A stretch of DNA of 14,132 bases from an uncultured Veillonella sp. (lineage in GTDB: Bacteria; Bacillota; Negativicutes; Veillonellales; Veillonellaceae): positions 1 to 14,132 of the forward strand of contig NZ_UQYC01000054.1 of NCBI RefSeq assembly GCF_900545205.1. Direction: 5' to 3'. Positions 1-7,240 of this stretch are shown piece after piece. The position numbers were made by a program, and so were the translations under genes. A model generated the notes under the pieces. It did not search any database. It saw only the letters and a list, made by a program, of their open reading frames with translations, and was not told the origin of the DNA. Numbering within the stretch: position 1 is the stretch's first letter; each line of letters starts with the position of its first letter.

Positions 1-1
1 G

Positions 2-121
2 GGCTTCCCTTATATGGACATCGATATTTACTACCAAATCGTAGGCCGTACAGACTATCATATCGATAAACAACGTATTCGTTTGACTGCTGAAGAAGTT
101 CAAGCAGCAATGGTTCAATAA
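2..121 (+). CDS. C-terminal end of an unrecognised protein (5' end outside window)
   Basis: An open frame enters from the left edge and codes for 39 residues before a TAA stop at 119-121. The visible tail contains YMDIDIYYQIVGRTDY and ends in EEVQAAMVQ. I do not recognise the family from this fragment. It is judged real because the frame is open to the edge, codon use resembles the next gene, and its stop codon overlaps the first base of the next gene's ribosome binding site (AGGAGG, 121-126). With only 12 nt between the two coding regions, the genes are almost certainly cotranscribed. Confidence 0.7.
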   Translation, partial: GFPYMDIDIYYQIVGRTDYHIDKQRIRLTAEEVQAAMVQ

Positions 122-133
122 GGAGGCATAACA

Positions 134-784
134 ATGGCAGAATTAGAGTTAGTATGTGTGCCAACACGTATCCTTACAGATAATGATGACATCGTGGATG
201 CTATCGTTGAATTTGGCGGTCATAACATTGGACCTGAAGATATCGTTTGTGTAGCTGAATCTGTAGTAGCTATTACGCAAGGTCGTTTTACACGTCCTGA
301 AGAGCTAGATGTATGCTGGCAAGCTCGTTTAATTAATCGTTTTATCCATCCAGATGGTTCTATGGCATCCATTTACGGCATGCAATCCGCTATGAACTTG
401 GATGGTAAATGGAAAGTATTAGGTGCCTTCATTTTAGGTGCTATTGCTAAAATTTTCCGCAAACCAGGTGTATTCTATGCAATTGCTCGTGCAGCATCCT
501 TAACTGATGACGTAACTGGCACAATGCCTCCATTTGATAAGCACATTGTATTTGGTCCAAAGGATCCAGATAAAGTAGCTGAGAAAATCGTATCTCGTAC
601 AGGCTGTTATGGCGCCGTTGTAGCAGACGTTAATGACTTGAAACGTTCCGCTGTATTAGGTACAAGCCGTGGCATTGACGGTAATAAAATTGCACAATTA
701 TTGATCGATAATCCATTTGGTAATGATAGCCAAATGACTCCGATTGTTATCATTAAAAATTACGCATCTGTATCTGGTAAATAA
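134..784 (+). CDS. CofE-like gamma-glutamyl ligase family protein (F420-0:L-glutamate ligase fold)
   Basis: A 216-residue soluble protein. The N-terminal stretch, VPTR near residue 9 followed by DIVCVAESVVAITQGRF (about 36-52), resembles the start of CofE/FbiB-type F420-0:gamma-glutamyl ligases, where a conserved 'vv-sKiVs-aeGR' segment helps bind GTP and metal. A second family-like block lies at the C terminus (GCYGAVVADVNDLKR, about 156-170, then a GTSRGIDG turn). It is slightly shorter than classical CofE (about 245 residues). The organism suggested by the window is not known to make F420, so the true substrate is probably another gamma-glutamyl acceptor; that is inference. The start is fixed by AGGAGG at 121-126, 7 nt upstream. 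It follows the preceding gene by 12 nt and is closed by the terminator at 788-827. Family assignment is moderate, specific reaction unknown. Confidence 0.7.
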   Translation: MAELELVCVPTRILTDNDDIVDAIVEFGGHNIGPEDIVCVAESVVAITQGRFTRPEELDVCWQARLINRFIHPDGSMASIYGMQSAMNLDGKWKVLGAFILGAIAKIFRKPGVFYAIARAASLTDDVTGTMPPFDKHIVFGPKDPDKVAEKIVSRTGCYGAVVADVNDLKRSAVLGTSRGIDGNKIAQLLIDNPFGNDSQMTPIVIIKNYASVSGK

Positions 785-787
785 CAG

Positions 788-827
788 AAGGCTGTACTCA
801 TCACATAGAGATGGGTACAGCCTTTTT
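788..827 (+). terminator. Intrinsic terminator after the CofE-like gene
   Basis: A 15-bp stem (788-802 with 810-824, one G-U pair) with a 7-nt loop (803-809), running into five T residues (823-827). The core arm is AAGGCTGTAC and its complement. It begins 3 nt after the stop codon, so it ends the upstream operon and separates it from the hydantoinase-type gene. Confidence 0.9.
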
Positions 828-866
828 ATATATTGTGAAAGTTAATAGTGGTTATATGCTAGATAA

Positions 867-910
867 AATAGAGTTTTAACTTAATTTAGCATTTCTAAGT
901 ATACTCTATT
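867..910 (+). promoter_or_regulatory. Nested inverted repeat over the putative promoter/leader of the HyuA-like gene
   Basis: An 8-bp inverted repeat, AATAGAGT (867-874) and ACTCTATT (903-910), encloses a second 5-bp repeat, ACTTA (879-883) and TAAGT (896-900). It ends 10 nt before the ribosome binding site AAGGAGG (920-926). A possible -10 (TATACT, 900-905) lies inside the right arm, with only a weak -35 (TTAACT, 876-881, 18-nt spacer). It may be an operator or an mRNA leader hairpin; the sequence does not decide which. Confidence 0.35.
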
Positions 911-930
911 AATTCTGATAAGGAGGTTAT

Positions 931-2652
931 ATGTTACTAGGTTTAGACGTAGGTGGTACTTTCACAGATGCAGTCATCATCGACGGTCATCGTGTAGTAG
1001 CATCCGCTAAAAGACGGACTACGAAGGATAATCTAATGCAAGGAATAGGTGAGGCATTAGATGCAGTTTTGACAGGCTGTAATACATCAAATATTGAACA
1101 AGTTACTCTATCCACTACAGTGGTAACAAATACTATCGTGGAAGAGAAGGAGCAAGTTGTAGATCTCTATGTAGTAACTGGGCCTGGTCGTAACGTAGAT
1201 GATATATTCCCTGTGAGTCCTATCTATCTTCAAGGCTATACAGATCATAGAGGGATTGTAGTAGAACGGACACCTATAAATGCAGTGAATGATATAGCTA
1301 AAATGGTTCAATCTCGTAGTGGCACTGATTTAGCCGCTGTATCTGCTAAATTTGGGGTACGAAATCCTCAAGAGGAGCTCTCCATTACAGAAGAGTTGCA
1401 AAAGACATATGCTACTATTTCTAATGGTAGTTTATTAAGTGGTTCATTGAATTTCCCTCGCCGTACCATTAGCGCCTATTTTAATAGTGCTGTAACACCG
1501 GTATTTACTATTTTTAAGCGTAATGTTGAAGAGGCACTTAGCATTCGTAATATTCAGGCTCCACTCCATATTTTAAAAGCTGATGGCGGTTCTTTACCTA
1601 TGGAGCATATGGTGAGTCGACCTGTAGAGACTGCTTTTACAGGACCTGCAGCTACTGTGCTTGGCTTATCTGCCCTTGGTGCAATTGGTGAAGCGCATAC
1701 AGTTGCTTTAGATATTGGGGGCACCACTACAGATATTTCTCTATGGAAACATGGCAAACCATTGATGACCAAAAATGGTGTATCTATTCGTGAGTATCCA
1801 AGTGCGGTACGATCCTTTGCAGTTACCTCCGTCGGTATTGGCGGTGAATCAGTGGTTCGCATAGTAGCAGGTAAGATTACGGTCGGACCAGAACGGGTGG
1901 GCCCATCAGTGGCTCTAGGCGGCACAGAACCTACATTAGGAGATGCACTCATTGTGCTGGGCTATGCTAACTATGGTGATGTTGAATTAGCTGTGCAATC
2001 TATGGCGGCATTGGCTAATAGCTTACCTGCGTCATTACATGACAGCTTAACATCTGACTCGACTAAAGTTCAACAGCAATTAGGTGATTCTATTACGGCT
2101 TCTGATGTGGCACGATTAATAGTTAATAAGGCGTTAGAGACAATTCAGCATGGCATAGATGAGGTGGTAAAGGCAGAAAATAAACGACCTATCTATGTAG
2201 TAGCGGATATTGTGAATCCCGATGTATTTGTGCCTGCTCAAATCGTGGTAGTAGGTGGCACAGCCCCTAGTCTAGGCCCAAGTATTGGCGAGTATTTGAA
2301 TTTGCCTGTCACAATTCCAGAGAATGCGGCGGTGGCTAATGCTATCGGTGCGGCCCTAGCGTTATCGACTATCGAACTTACGGTTCACGTCGATACAAAA
2401 CGGCGTTTGCTCGTTATTCCTGAGTTGGGAATCAAGCAACAAACATGTACCTTACAGCGGGTAGAACAAGTTGTGGAACGAGCTAAAGAGGTACTCGGTG
2501 AAGAAGCATTACGTTTAGGTCTTGGTAAAGACCAAGATATAGAGGTCATTAGTATCGAAGATTTCCCTGTAGTAGAGGGCTGGCAATCGATGGAACGGTT
2601 AATCACCGTGAAAGTACAACTAGCAGCGGGGGTGAAACAGTATGTGGAATAA
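931..2652 (+). CDS. Hydantoinase/5-oxoprolinase family protein (HyuA-like)
   Basis: A 573-residue protein of the hydantoinase A/oxoprolinase superfamily (ASKHA ATPase fold), whose members couple ATP hydrolysis to opening of cyclic amides such as hydantoins or 5-oxoproline. Visible motifs are the N-terminal phosphate-1 loop GLDVGGTFTDA (4-14), STTVVTNTIVE (61-71), corresponding to the family's 'GTTvaTNavle' block, ILKADGGSLP (214-223), the second phosphate loop LDIGGTTTDIS (260-270), and a C-terminal VVVGGTAPSLGPSIGEY segment followed by ENAAVANAIGAALA. It is shorter than stand-alone HyuA (about 680-700 residues) because the C-terminal part is reduced. No HyuB partner follows; instead the deacetylase-family gene overlaps its last 11 bases, so the two are translationally coupled. 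The start is supported by AAGGAGG at 920-926. Substrate unknown. Confidence 0.85.
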   Translation: MLLGLDVGGTFTDAVIIDGHRVVASAKRRTTKDNLMQGIGEALDAVLTGCNTSNIEQVTLSTTVVTNTIVEEKEQVVDLYVVTGPGRNVDDIFPVSPIYLQGYTDHRGIVVERTPINAVNDIAKMVQSRSGTDLAAVSAKFGVRNPQEELSITEELQKTYATISNGSLLSGSLNFPRRTISAYFNSAVTPVFTIFKRNVEEALSIRNIQAPLHILKADGGSLPMEHMVSRPVETAFTGPAATVLGLSALGAIGEAHTVALDIGGTTTDISLWKHGKPLMTKNGVSIREYPSAVRSFAVTSVGIGGESVVRIVAGKITVGPERVGPSVALGGTEPTLGDALIVLGYANYGDVELAVQSMAALANSLPASLHDSLTSDSTKVQQQLGDSITASDVARLIVNKALETIQHGIDEVVKAENKRPIYVVADIVNPDVFVPAQIVVVGGTAPSLGPSIGEYLNLPVTIPENAAVANAIGAALALSTIELTVHVDTKRRLLVIPELGIKQQTCTLQRVEQVVERAKEVLGEEALRLGLGKDQDIEVISIEDFPVVEGWQSMERLITVKVQLAAGVKQYVE

Positions 2653-4072
2653 AGGACTATCCTATCGGGAACGTCATGGACTTGGACATGTGGGTATGAA
2701 TAAAGCTATTAACACAAATATAGGTGATATGTTACATACTGATGAAAATGCACCAAAACATAGTTTAGGTTTAGTGTTTTTCCCTGCCTTTGACTGGAAG
2801 ATTTCTGAAACCCATCCAGAACGACAAGAGAGATTACTGTACACTCGGGATCAAATCGTAGAGGAAGGCTTATTAGATATACCTAATATTAAAGAATATA
2901 ATCCTATCGTGGCCGATTGGGATACGATAGAACGCGTTCATGTGGGAGCTCCAGATTTAGAGTCCTGGGTGACGGAAGCACATCGTGTCTCTGCAGGTGG
3001 TGCTATTGCGGCTGCTGATGCGGTTATGCGCGGTGAAGTAGATCGTGCCTTTGCTTTAGTAAGACCTCCAGGGCATCATGCGATGGCTATGGTTCATGGT
3101 ATCCGTGGATTCTGTACCATAAACATTGAAGCCGTCATGATTCAACATATGCGTCAAACCTATGGTATTAAACGGGTTGCTGTGGTGGATACAGATGTAC
3201 ATCATGGTGATGGCTCTCAAGATGTGTTCTACCATGATCCGGATACACTATACATTAGTTTCCACCAAGATGGACGGACCTTATATCCTGGCACCGGCTT
3301 TATGGATGAATTCGGTGGACCACAAGCCATCGGTGGCAATATAGATATCCCATTGCCGCCAGGCACAGGGGACGAAGGCTTGATGCAGGTCATGCGTGAA
3401 CTCGTGTTACCTATCTTAGAAGAGTTTAATCCAGACATTGTTATTAATTCTGCAGGGCAAGATAATCACTTTAGTGATCCTTTGGCGAATATGCAGGTTA
3501 CTGCAAAGGGCTATGCGGAGCTGGTGGATTTATTACAAGCCGATATAGCCGTATTAGAAGGTGGTTACTCTGTACAAGAAGCGTTGCCCTATGTAAATAC
3601 AGGTATTATTTTATCTATGGCAGGCCTTGATTACAGTAAGGTTGTAGAGCCTGCCTTTGACCCTGTTAAATATAAGCAAAGCCAAAACGTAACAGCTTAT
3701 ATAGATGACCTCATCGCTAAGTGGAAAATCCAATGGGCGAATCGTCATAAGATGGCCGAAGAGGAACGTACCGGTGTAGGTGATATATGGTCTAACCGCT
3801 ACAATGTGTACTATGATGAAACGGGCGTACAAGAGGAACGACTTGAAAAGGTGCGCATGTATGAAGATAAGGTGGGCTGGCATAGCGTACTTTCACGAGG
3901 CCAATACGGACCTTATGGACCACAAAGCGTATATGCTATGTTTATCCCTTGGCAAGCGGATGAAGAAACTCGTCAAGACGCCATTGCAGAGGCTGAACGG
4001 GCTAAAGCAGAAGGCGGAGCTAGTCGCTATGTTGTAGTAGATCCACTTGGTGAAGGTCAGTATGAACTATAA
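2642..4072 (+). CDS. Histone deacetylase family zinc amidohydrolase with C-terminal extension
   Basis: A 476-residue protein. Residues about 40-335 form an arginase/deacetylase-fold HDAC domain: RPPGHHAM (141-148, catalytic His pair H145/H146), VVDTDVHHGDGSQ (181-193, zinc ligands D185 and H187), SAGQDNHFSDPL (270-281, third zinc ligand D274) and LEGGYS (305-310, transition-state Tyr Y309). All catalytic residues are present, so it should be active on an acetylated or acylated amine. Bacterial relatives include AcuC, acetylpolyamine amidohydrolases and HDAC-like amidohydrolases; I cannot choose among them. The first about 40 residues and the last about 135 (charged, with a REDxVGWHSVL-like stretch and GQYGPYGPQSVYAMF at 420-434) lie outside the usual domain. 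The start at 2642 is supported by GGGGGTG at 2628-2634 and overlaps hyuA-like by 11 nt. Confidence 0.88.
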   Translation: MWNKGLSYRERHGLGHVGMNKAINTNIGDMLHTDENAPKHSLGLVFFPAFDWKISETHPERQERLLYTRDQIVEEGLLDIPNIKEYNPIVADWDTIERVHVGAPDLESWVTEAHRVSAGGAIAAADAVMRGEVDRAFALVRPPGHHAMAMVHGIRGFCTINIEAVMIQHMRQTYGIKRVAVVDTDVHHGDGSQDVFYHDPDTLYISFHQDGRTLYPGTGFMDEFGGPQAIGGNIDIPLPPGTGDEGLMQVMRELVLPILEEFNPDIVINSAGQDNHFSDPLANMQVTAKGYAELVDLLQADIAVLEGGYSVQEALPYVNTGIILSMAGLDYSKVVEPAFDPVKYKQSQNVTAYIDDLIAKWKIQWANRHKMAEEERTGVGDIWSNRYNVYYDETGVQEERLEKVRMYEDKVGWHSVLSRGQYGPYGPQSVYAMFIPWQADEETRQDAIAEAERAKAEGGASRYVVVDPLGEGQYEL

Positions 4073-4080
4073 TTGTAGTT

Positions 4081-4120
4081 TTTATAATATGGTAGAGATT
4101 CTTATAATATGGTAATGATT
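4081..4120. repeat. Tandem 20-bp direct repeat with TATAAT cores
   Basis: Two adjacent 20-bp units (4081-4100 and 4101-4120) match at 17 of 20 positions and share TTATAATATGGTA exactly. A reverse-complement copy of part of the unit (ACCATATT, 4135-4142) follows, able to pair with AATATGGT of either unit (4086-4093 or 4106-4113). It lies in the gap between the deacetylase gene and rph. Function unknown; a binding site or duplicated -10-like sequence is possible. Confidence 0.6.
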
Positions 4121-4197
4121 TTTTATGGAAATGCACCATATTGTGTTTGTAACGGATGTTGCAATCTGATTCATGGTAATAAAAAATAGTTAAATTG

Positions 4198-4206
4198 TGA
4201 TATAAT
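4198..4206 (+). promoter_or_regulatory. Probable extended -10 promoter for rph
   Basis: TGA followed by TATAAT (4201-4206) is an extended -10 element. No good -35 hexamer sits 16-18 nt upstream, which extended -10 promoters tolerate. Transcription would begin near 4213, just before the hairpin at 4217-4241, giving a leader of about 60 nt ahead of rph. Confidence 0.5.
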
Positions 4207-4216
4207 AAGAAGAAAT

Positions 4217-4241
4217 AACGCCCCTTTGTGTAAGGGGCGTT
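4217..4241 (+). other. Strong GC-rich stem-loop in the rph leader (or weak terminator)
   Basis: A perfect 10-bp stem (4217-4226 with 4232-4241; core CGCCCC with GGGGCG) and a 5-nt TGTGT loop. Only a poor T run follows (TTCTAATGTTT), so it is not a classic intrinsic terminator. Since a -10 lies 11 nt upstream, it would form at the extreme 5' end of the rph transcript, where such hairpins often protect mRNA. It could also stop read-through from the upstream operon. Confidence 0.6.
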
Positions 4242-4273
4242 CTAATGTTTAGTTTTAGAATGGTGAGGTTCCT

Positions 4274-5029
4274 ATGCGTAGTGATAATAGAACAGCAGGT
4301 CAATTGCGACCTATTAAAATAACACGGAATTTTACAGAGTATGCAGAAGGTTCTGTGCTCATTGAGTGCGGCAAGACTAAGGTTATCTGTACAGCTACTG
4401 TGGAGGATTCTGTGCCGCGCTGGCTAAAAGGTTCTGGCCAAGGCTGGGTAACTGCAGAATACTCCTTGTTGCCACGTTCTACGCAAACTCGTGTGAGCCG
4501 TGAGGCTGCTAAGGGAAAACAAACAGGTCGTACCGTTGAAATTCAACGTCTTATCGGCCGTGCATTGCGCGCTGTCGTAGACCTTGAAGCACTCGGTGAA
4601 CGTTCTATTACGATCGACTGCGACGTTATTCAAGCTGATGGTGGTACGCGTACAGCCTCTATTACAGGCGCCTTTGTGGCCCTTGTTGATGCGGTGGACT
4701 TCACCTTTGGTGGAGCAGGCAAATTCCCGATTACTGATTTCTGTGCTGCTATTTCTGTAGGCATTGGTCCTGACGGTCCTATTACAGATCTTTGTTATGA
4801 AGAGGACAGTGCTGCTATCGTAGATATGAATGTGGTGCGCACCGGTTCTGGCAACATGGTTGAGGTACAAGGTACAGGCGAACACGGTACCTTTAACCGT
4901 GATGAACTCAATGCGTTACTTGATTTAGCTGAGGCTGCTACGGATGAACTTATGGCTAAACAACGTGAAGTACTTGGTGCGACAGCAGATAAAGTAGGTA
5001 AGGTATATCCTACAGCTCCGGAGGTGTAA
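4274..5029 (+). CDS. rph: Ribonuclease PH
   Basis: A 251-residue phosphorolytic 3'-5' exoribonuclease that trims tRNA 3' ends after the CCA in the cytoplasm, acting as a hexamer. Family hallmarks are all present: RSDNRTAGQLRPI at the N terminus (2-14), GRTVEIQRLIGRALR (85-99) with the phosphate-binding Arg at position 86, QADGGTRTASITGA (120-133), and the catalytic aspartates D178 and D184 in EEDSAAIVDMNVV. Length matches the family (about 240-255). The start is backed by GGTGAGG at 4262-4268. It is the first gene of a likely rph-rdgB-phosphoesterase run; a GGAGGTG at 5020-5026, inside its own 3' end, serves the next gene, which starts 1 nt after its stop codon. Confidence 0.97.
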   Translation: MRSDNRTAGQLRPIKITRNFTEYAEGSVLIECGKTKVICTATVEDSVPRWLKGSGQGWVTAEYSLLPRSTQTRVSREAAKGKQTGRTVEIQRLIGRALRAVVDLEALGERSITIDCDVIQADGGTRTASITGAFVALVDAVDFTFGGAGKFPITDFCAAISVGIGPDGPITDLCYEEDSAAIVDMNVVRTGSGNMVEVQGTGEHGTFNRDELNALLDLAEAATDELMAKQREVLGATADKVGKVYPTAPEV

Positions 5030-5030
5030 G

Positions 5031-5606
5031 ATGGAACAAATCGTATTAGCAACAGGGAATAAAGGGAAGATTCGTGAGTTTTCCGAAGCTTTCTCTCATT
5101 TATCTATTGACTGTGTGCCGGTAAAAGAGGTCATTTCCATCGAGGAACCAGAGGAAACTGGTACAACCTTTATGGAAAATGCTCTTTTAAAAGCTCGCTA
5201 TTATGCAAAGGCAACAAATCGTTCATGCCTTGCTGATGACTCTGGTATCACTGTAGATGCTCTTAATGGGGCTCCAGGTGTGTATTCTGCACGCTATGCA
5301 GGTCACCATGGTGATGATCAAGCTAATAATGAAAAATTGATTCGTGAGCTTCAAGGTGAAAGTGACCGGACAGGTCATTATGTATGTGCTTTGGCTCTTG
5401 TATATCCTGATGGTCGTGAAGTGACAGCAGAAGGCTATTGCGATGGCCTTGTACAAGACGAGCCAAAAGGGGACAATGGCTTTGGCTATGATCCATACTT
5501 CTATGTACCTGAATTTAAAAAGACTATGGCTGAACTTAGCATCGAAGAAAAAGAAACCATCAGTCATCGTGGCCGTGCATTACGCGAATTAATTAACAAG
5601 CTTTGA
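5031..5606 (+). CDS. rdgB: XTP/dITP diphosphatase (non-canonical purine NTP pyrophosphatase)
   Basis: A 191-residue Ham1/RdgB-family enzyme that hydrolyses XTP, ITP and dITP to the monophosphates plus pyrophosphate, keeping deaminated purines out of nucleic acids. Motifs in order are LATGNKGKIREF (6-17, substrate and Mg binding), EETGTTFMENALLKA (41-55), LADDSGI (67-73, with the catalytic/metal Asp), GAPGVYSARYAG (80-91), GDNGFGYDP (147-155) and ISHRGRAL (177-184). Length is normal. Gap to rph is 1 nt, with the ribosome binding site GGAGGTG inside the rph end, so translation is probably coupled. The rph-rdgB pairing is common in Firmicutes. Confidence 0.97.
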   Translation: MEQIVLATGNKGKIREFSEAFSHLSIDCVPVKEVISIEEPEETGTTFMENALLKARYYAKATNRSCLADDSGITVDALNGAPGVYSARYAGHHGDDQANNEKLIRELQGESDRTGHYVCALALVYPDGREVTAEGYCDGLVQDEPKGDNGFGYDPYFYVPEFKKTMAELSIEEKETISHRGRALRELINKL

Positions 5607-5613
5607 TATTTTC

Positions 5614-5632
5614 GAACTATATGGTATAGTTC
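5614..5632 (+). promoter_or_regulatory. Palindromic hairpin upstream of the phosphoesterase gene, next to a -10-like TATAAT
   Basis: A perfect 8-bp inverted repeat (GAACTATA, TGG loop, TATAGTTC) lies 8 nt after the rdgB stop. A TATAAT follows at 5647-5652 without a recognisable -35. The stem is AU-rich and has no T run, so it is a poor terminator. It could be an operator at the -35 position of an internal promoter. Confidence 0.4.
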
Positions 5633-5672
5633 ATATAAATATGTAATATAATAGTATTAGAGAACTTATAAA

Positions 5673-6170
5673 ATGAAACGAATTGGTATTTTAAGTGATA
5701 CCCATGGGTATCTAGAGGATATTGACCTCGTCTTGGAGGCTACAGCAGATCAAGACATCGATATGTGGCTTCACGCCGGTGACTTTGGTGATGATGCGCG
5801 CTATATGCAGGAGCATACGGATATTCCTGTGTATGCCGTGCGTGGTAATAACGACCGTGTACAACCTCTTGAGCCGAGAGAGCAGTTGATTCCGCTAGAG
5901 GATACCTATATTTACATGACTCATGGTCATGAGGTATCATATTATAATCGTATACAAAAACTGATTGAGTTAGGAACTGATATGGGTGCGCGCCTTATCG
6001 TGTCTGGACATAGTCATCATCATGGCGAGGTTCGGGTTCGTGATGCGGTATTTGTGAATCCTGGCAGTATATCGTTAGCTCGTGATCGCTCCGGTGGTAC
6101 CTTTGCTATCGTTACCTACGATAATGGTCAGTTTGATGTAGAGTTTGTGTATAAACAAGAAATTGTTTAG
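5673..6170 (+). CDS. Small calcineurin-like metallophosphoesterase, YfcE/MJ0936 type
   Basis: A 165-residue dinuclear-metal phosphoesterase. The metal-binding signature is complete: SDTHG (8-12; D9, H11), HAGDFGD (34-40; D37), GNND (58-61), THGHE (83-87) and SGHSHHH (111-117), followed by VNPGSISLARD, typical of the YfcE/MJ0936 branch. These enzymes hydrolyse phosphodiesters such as bis-pNPP in vitro; the natural substrate is usually unknown. It lies 66 nt after rdgB, so it may be the third gene of that operon or use the internal -10 at 5647-5652. The ribosome binding site is weak (AGAG near 5659-5662), which leaves the start slightly less certain, but MKRIGILSDTHG is the normal family N terminus. 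Confidence 0.93.
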   Translation: MKRIGILSDTHGYLEDIDLVLEATADQDIDMWLHAGDFGDDARYMQEHTDIPVYAVRGNNDRVQPLEPREQLIPLEDTYIYMTHGHEVSYYNRIQKLIELGTDMGARLIVSGHSHHHGEVRVRDAVFVNPGSISLARDRSGGTFAIVTYDNGQFDVEFVYKQEIV

Positions 6171-6178
6171 TTATATGG

Positions 6179-6214
6179 TGAAAGCTTATTCTGATACAGT
6201 TTGAAAAGCTTTCA
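6179..6214 (+). promoter_or_regulatory. Stem-loop upstream of speD
   Basis: A 9-bp perfect inverted repeat, TGAAAGCTT (6179-6187) and AAGCTTTCA (6206-6214), encloses an 18-nt loop containing a small CTG-ATA-CAG repeat. It follows the phosphoesterase stop codon by 8 nt. A-rich rather than T-rich sequence comes after it, so it is a weak terminator on the + strand. It may be a leader structure or operator for speD. Confidence 0.4.
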
Positions 6215-6256
6215 GAAAAATAGTAAGTCTATGCATGGAAAGGGTTATGACATATC

Positions 6257-7039
6257 ATGGATACACCAGTTAAAGCAAAGCCTAAAATGAAATTATATGG
6301 TTTTAATAATCTCACAAAGACATTGAGTTTTAATATTTATGATATTTGTTATACTCGTACAGAAGAAGAGAAAAAACAATACATTCAGTATATTGATGAA
6401 GTATACAATGCAGATCGTTTAACAGCTATCTTAACAGAGGTAAGCCATATCATTGGTGCCAACATCCTTAACGTAGCGAAACAAGACTATGATCCTCAAG
6501 GTGCGTCTGTAACGATTTTGATTTCTGAAGAGGAAATTGAAAAAGAAGATGTAGTAATGCATCTTGATAAATCCCATCTTACTGTACATACCTATCCTGA
6601 AAGCCATCCGCACAAAGGGATTAGTACATTCCGTGCCGATATTGAAGTGTCCACATGTGGTCAAATCTCTCCACTTAAAGCACTTAACTATTTAATTCAA
6701 AGCTTTGATTCCGATATTCTTACATTGGACTACCATGTACGTGGCTTTACACGCGACGTATCTGGTAAGAAAATTTATATCGATCATCGCATCAACTCTA
6801 TTCAAAACTACATCAATGCAAAAACTCGGAACATGTACAACATGATTGATGTAAACGTGTACCAAGAAAATATCTTCCATACAAAAATGATGTTAAAAGA
6901 GTTTGATTTAGATAATTACCTATTTGGCATTACTGAAGCTGAATTGAGCGAACGAGAAATCAAACAAATCAAACATCAATTGAAGCAAGAAATGATGGAA
7001 ATTTTCTATGGCCGTAACTTGCCATCCGTAAAAGCATAA
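6257..7039 (+). CDS. speD: S-adenosylmethionine decarboxylase proenzyme, E. coli type
   Basis: A 260-residue pyruvoyl enzyme that decarboxylates S-adenosylmethionine, giving the aminopropyl donor for spermidine. It is close in sequence and length to E. coli SpeD (264 residues). The self-cleavage site is LDKSH, so processing between K105 and S106 would give the beta chain and a pyruvoyl-blocked alpha chain. VHTYPESHP (110-118) and EVSTCG (130-135) with catalytic Cys134 follow, spaced 28 residues from the serine as in the E. coli enzyme. DVNVYQENIFHTKMMLKEFDL is another family block. The start at 6257 has GGAAAGGG at 6237-6244, a rather long 12-nt spacing; the ATG at 6247 is out of frame. No spermidine synthase gene is adjacent, so speD is a single-gene unit ending at the terminator below. 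Confidence 0.97.
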   Translation: MDTPVKAKPKMKLYGFNNLTKTLSFNIYDICYTRTEEEKKQYIQYIDEVYNADRLTAILTEVSHIIGANILNVAKQDYDPQGASVTILISEEEIEKEDVVMHLDKSHLTVHTYPESHPHKGISTFRADIEVSTCGQISPLKALNYLIQSFDSDILTLDYHVRGFTRDVSGKKIYIDHRINSIQNYINAKTRNMYNMIDVNVYQENIFHTKMMLKEFDLDNYLFGITEAELSEREIKQIKHQLKQEMMEIFYGRNLPSVKA

Positions 7040-7096
7040 ATAAAAATGTATATTTTGTATGCTCTTTCTCCTATCAGATAATGCGTATACAGTACC

Positions 7097-7132
7097 AAAG
7101 TAGATAAGCCGTATATGGTTTATCTACTTTTT
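7097..7132 (+). terminator. Intrinsic terminator after speD
   Basis: A 14-bp stem (7097-7110 with 7117-7130, one G-U pair) around a 6-nt GTATAT loop, merging into a run of five T (7128-7132). It starts 57 nt after the speD stop and isolates speD from the malic enzyme gene. Confidence 0.9.
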
Positions 7133-7211
7133 GTTTATTTATCATTTTTATTACTAGTATAAATTAATAGAATTTAATTCTAAAATATTCGGAAAACTAT
7201 ATCGAAAAAAC

Positions 7212-7240
7212 TTGAATTGTTATATTTCATTTTGTATAAT
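7212..7240 (+). promoter_or_regulatory. Sigma-A type promoter for the malic enzyme gene
   Basis: TTGAAT (7212-7217), a 17-nt spacer, then a perfect TATAAT (7235-7240). The predicted start near 7247 leaves a leader of about 60 nt holding two adjacent short hairpins: GGTAT/ATACC (7254-7266) and GACTC/GAGTC (7267-7280). Confidence 0.85.

Noticed and set aside
1554..1952. Longer minus-strand ORFs inside genes (for example 1554-1952, 4424-4885, 7947-8462)
   Set aside because: They are antisense to well-supported coding regions and show no recognisable protein features of their own.
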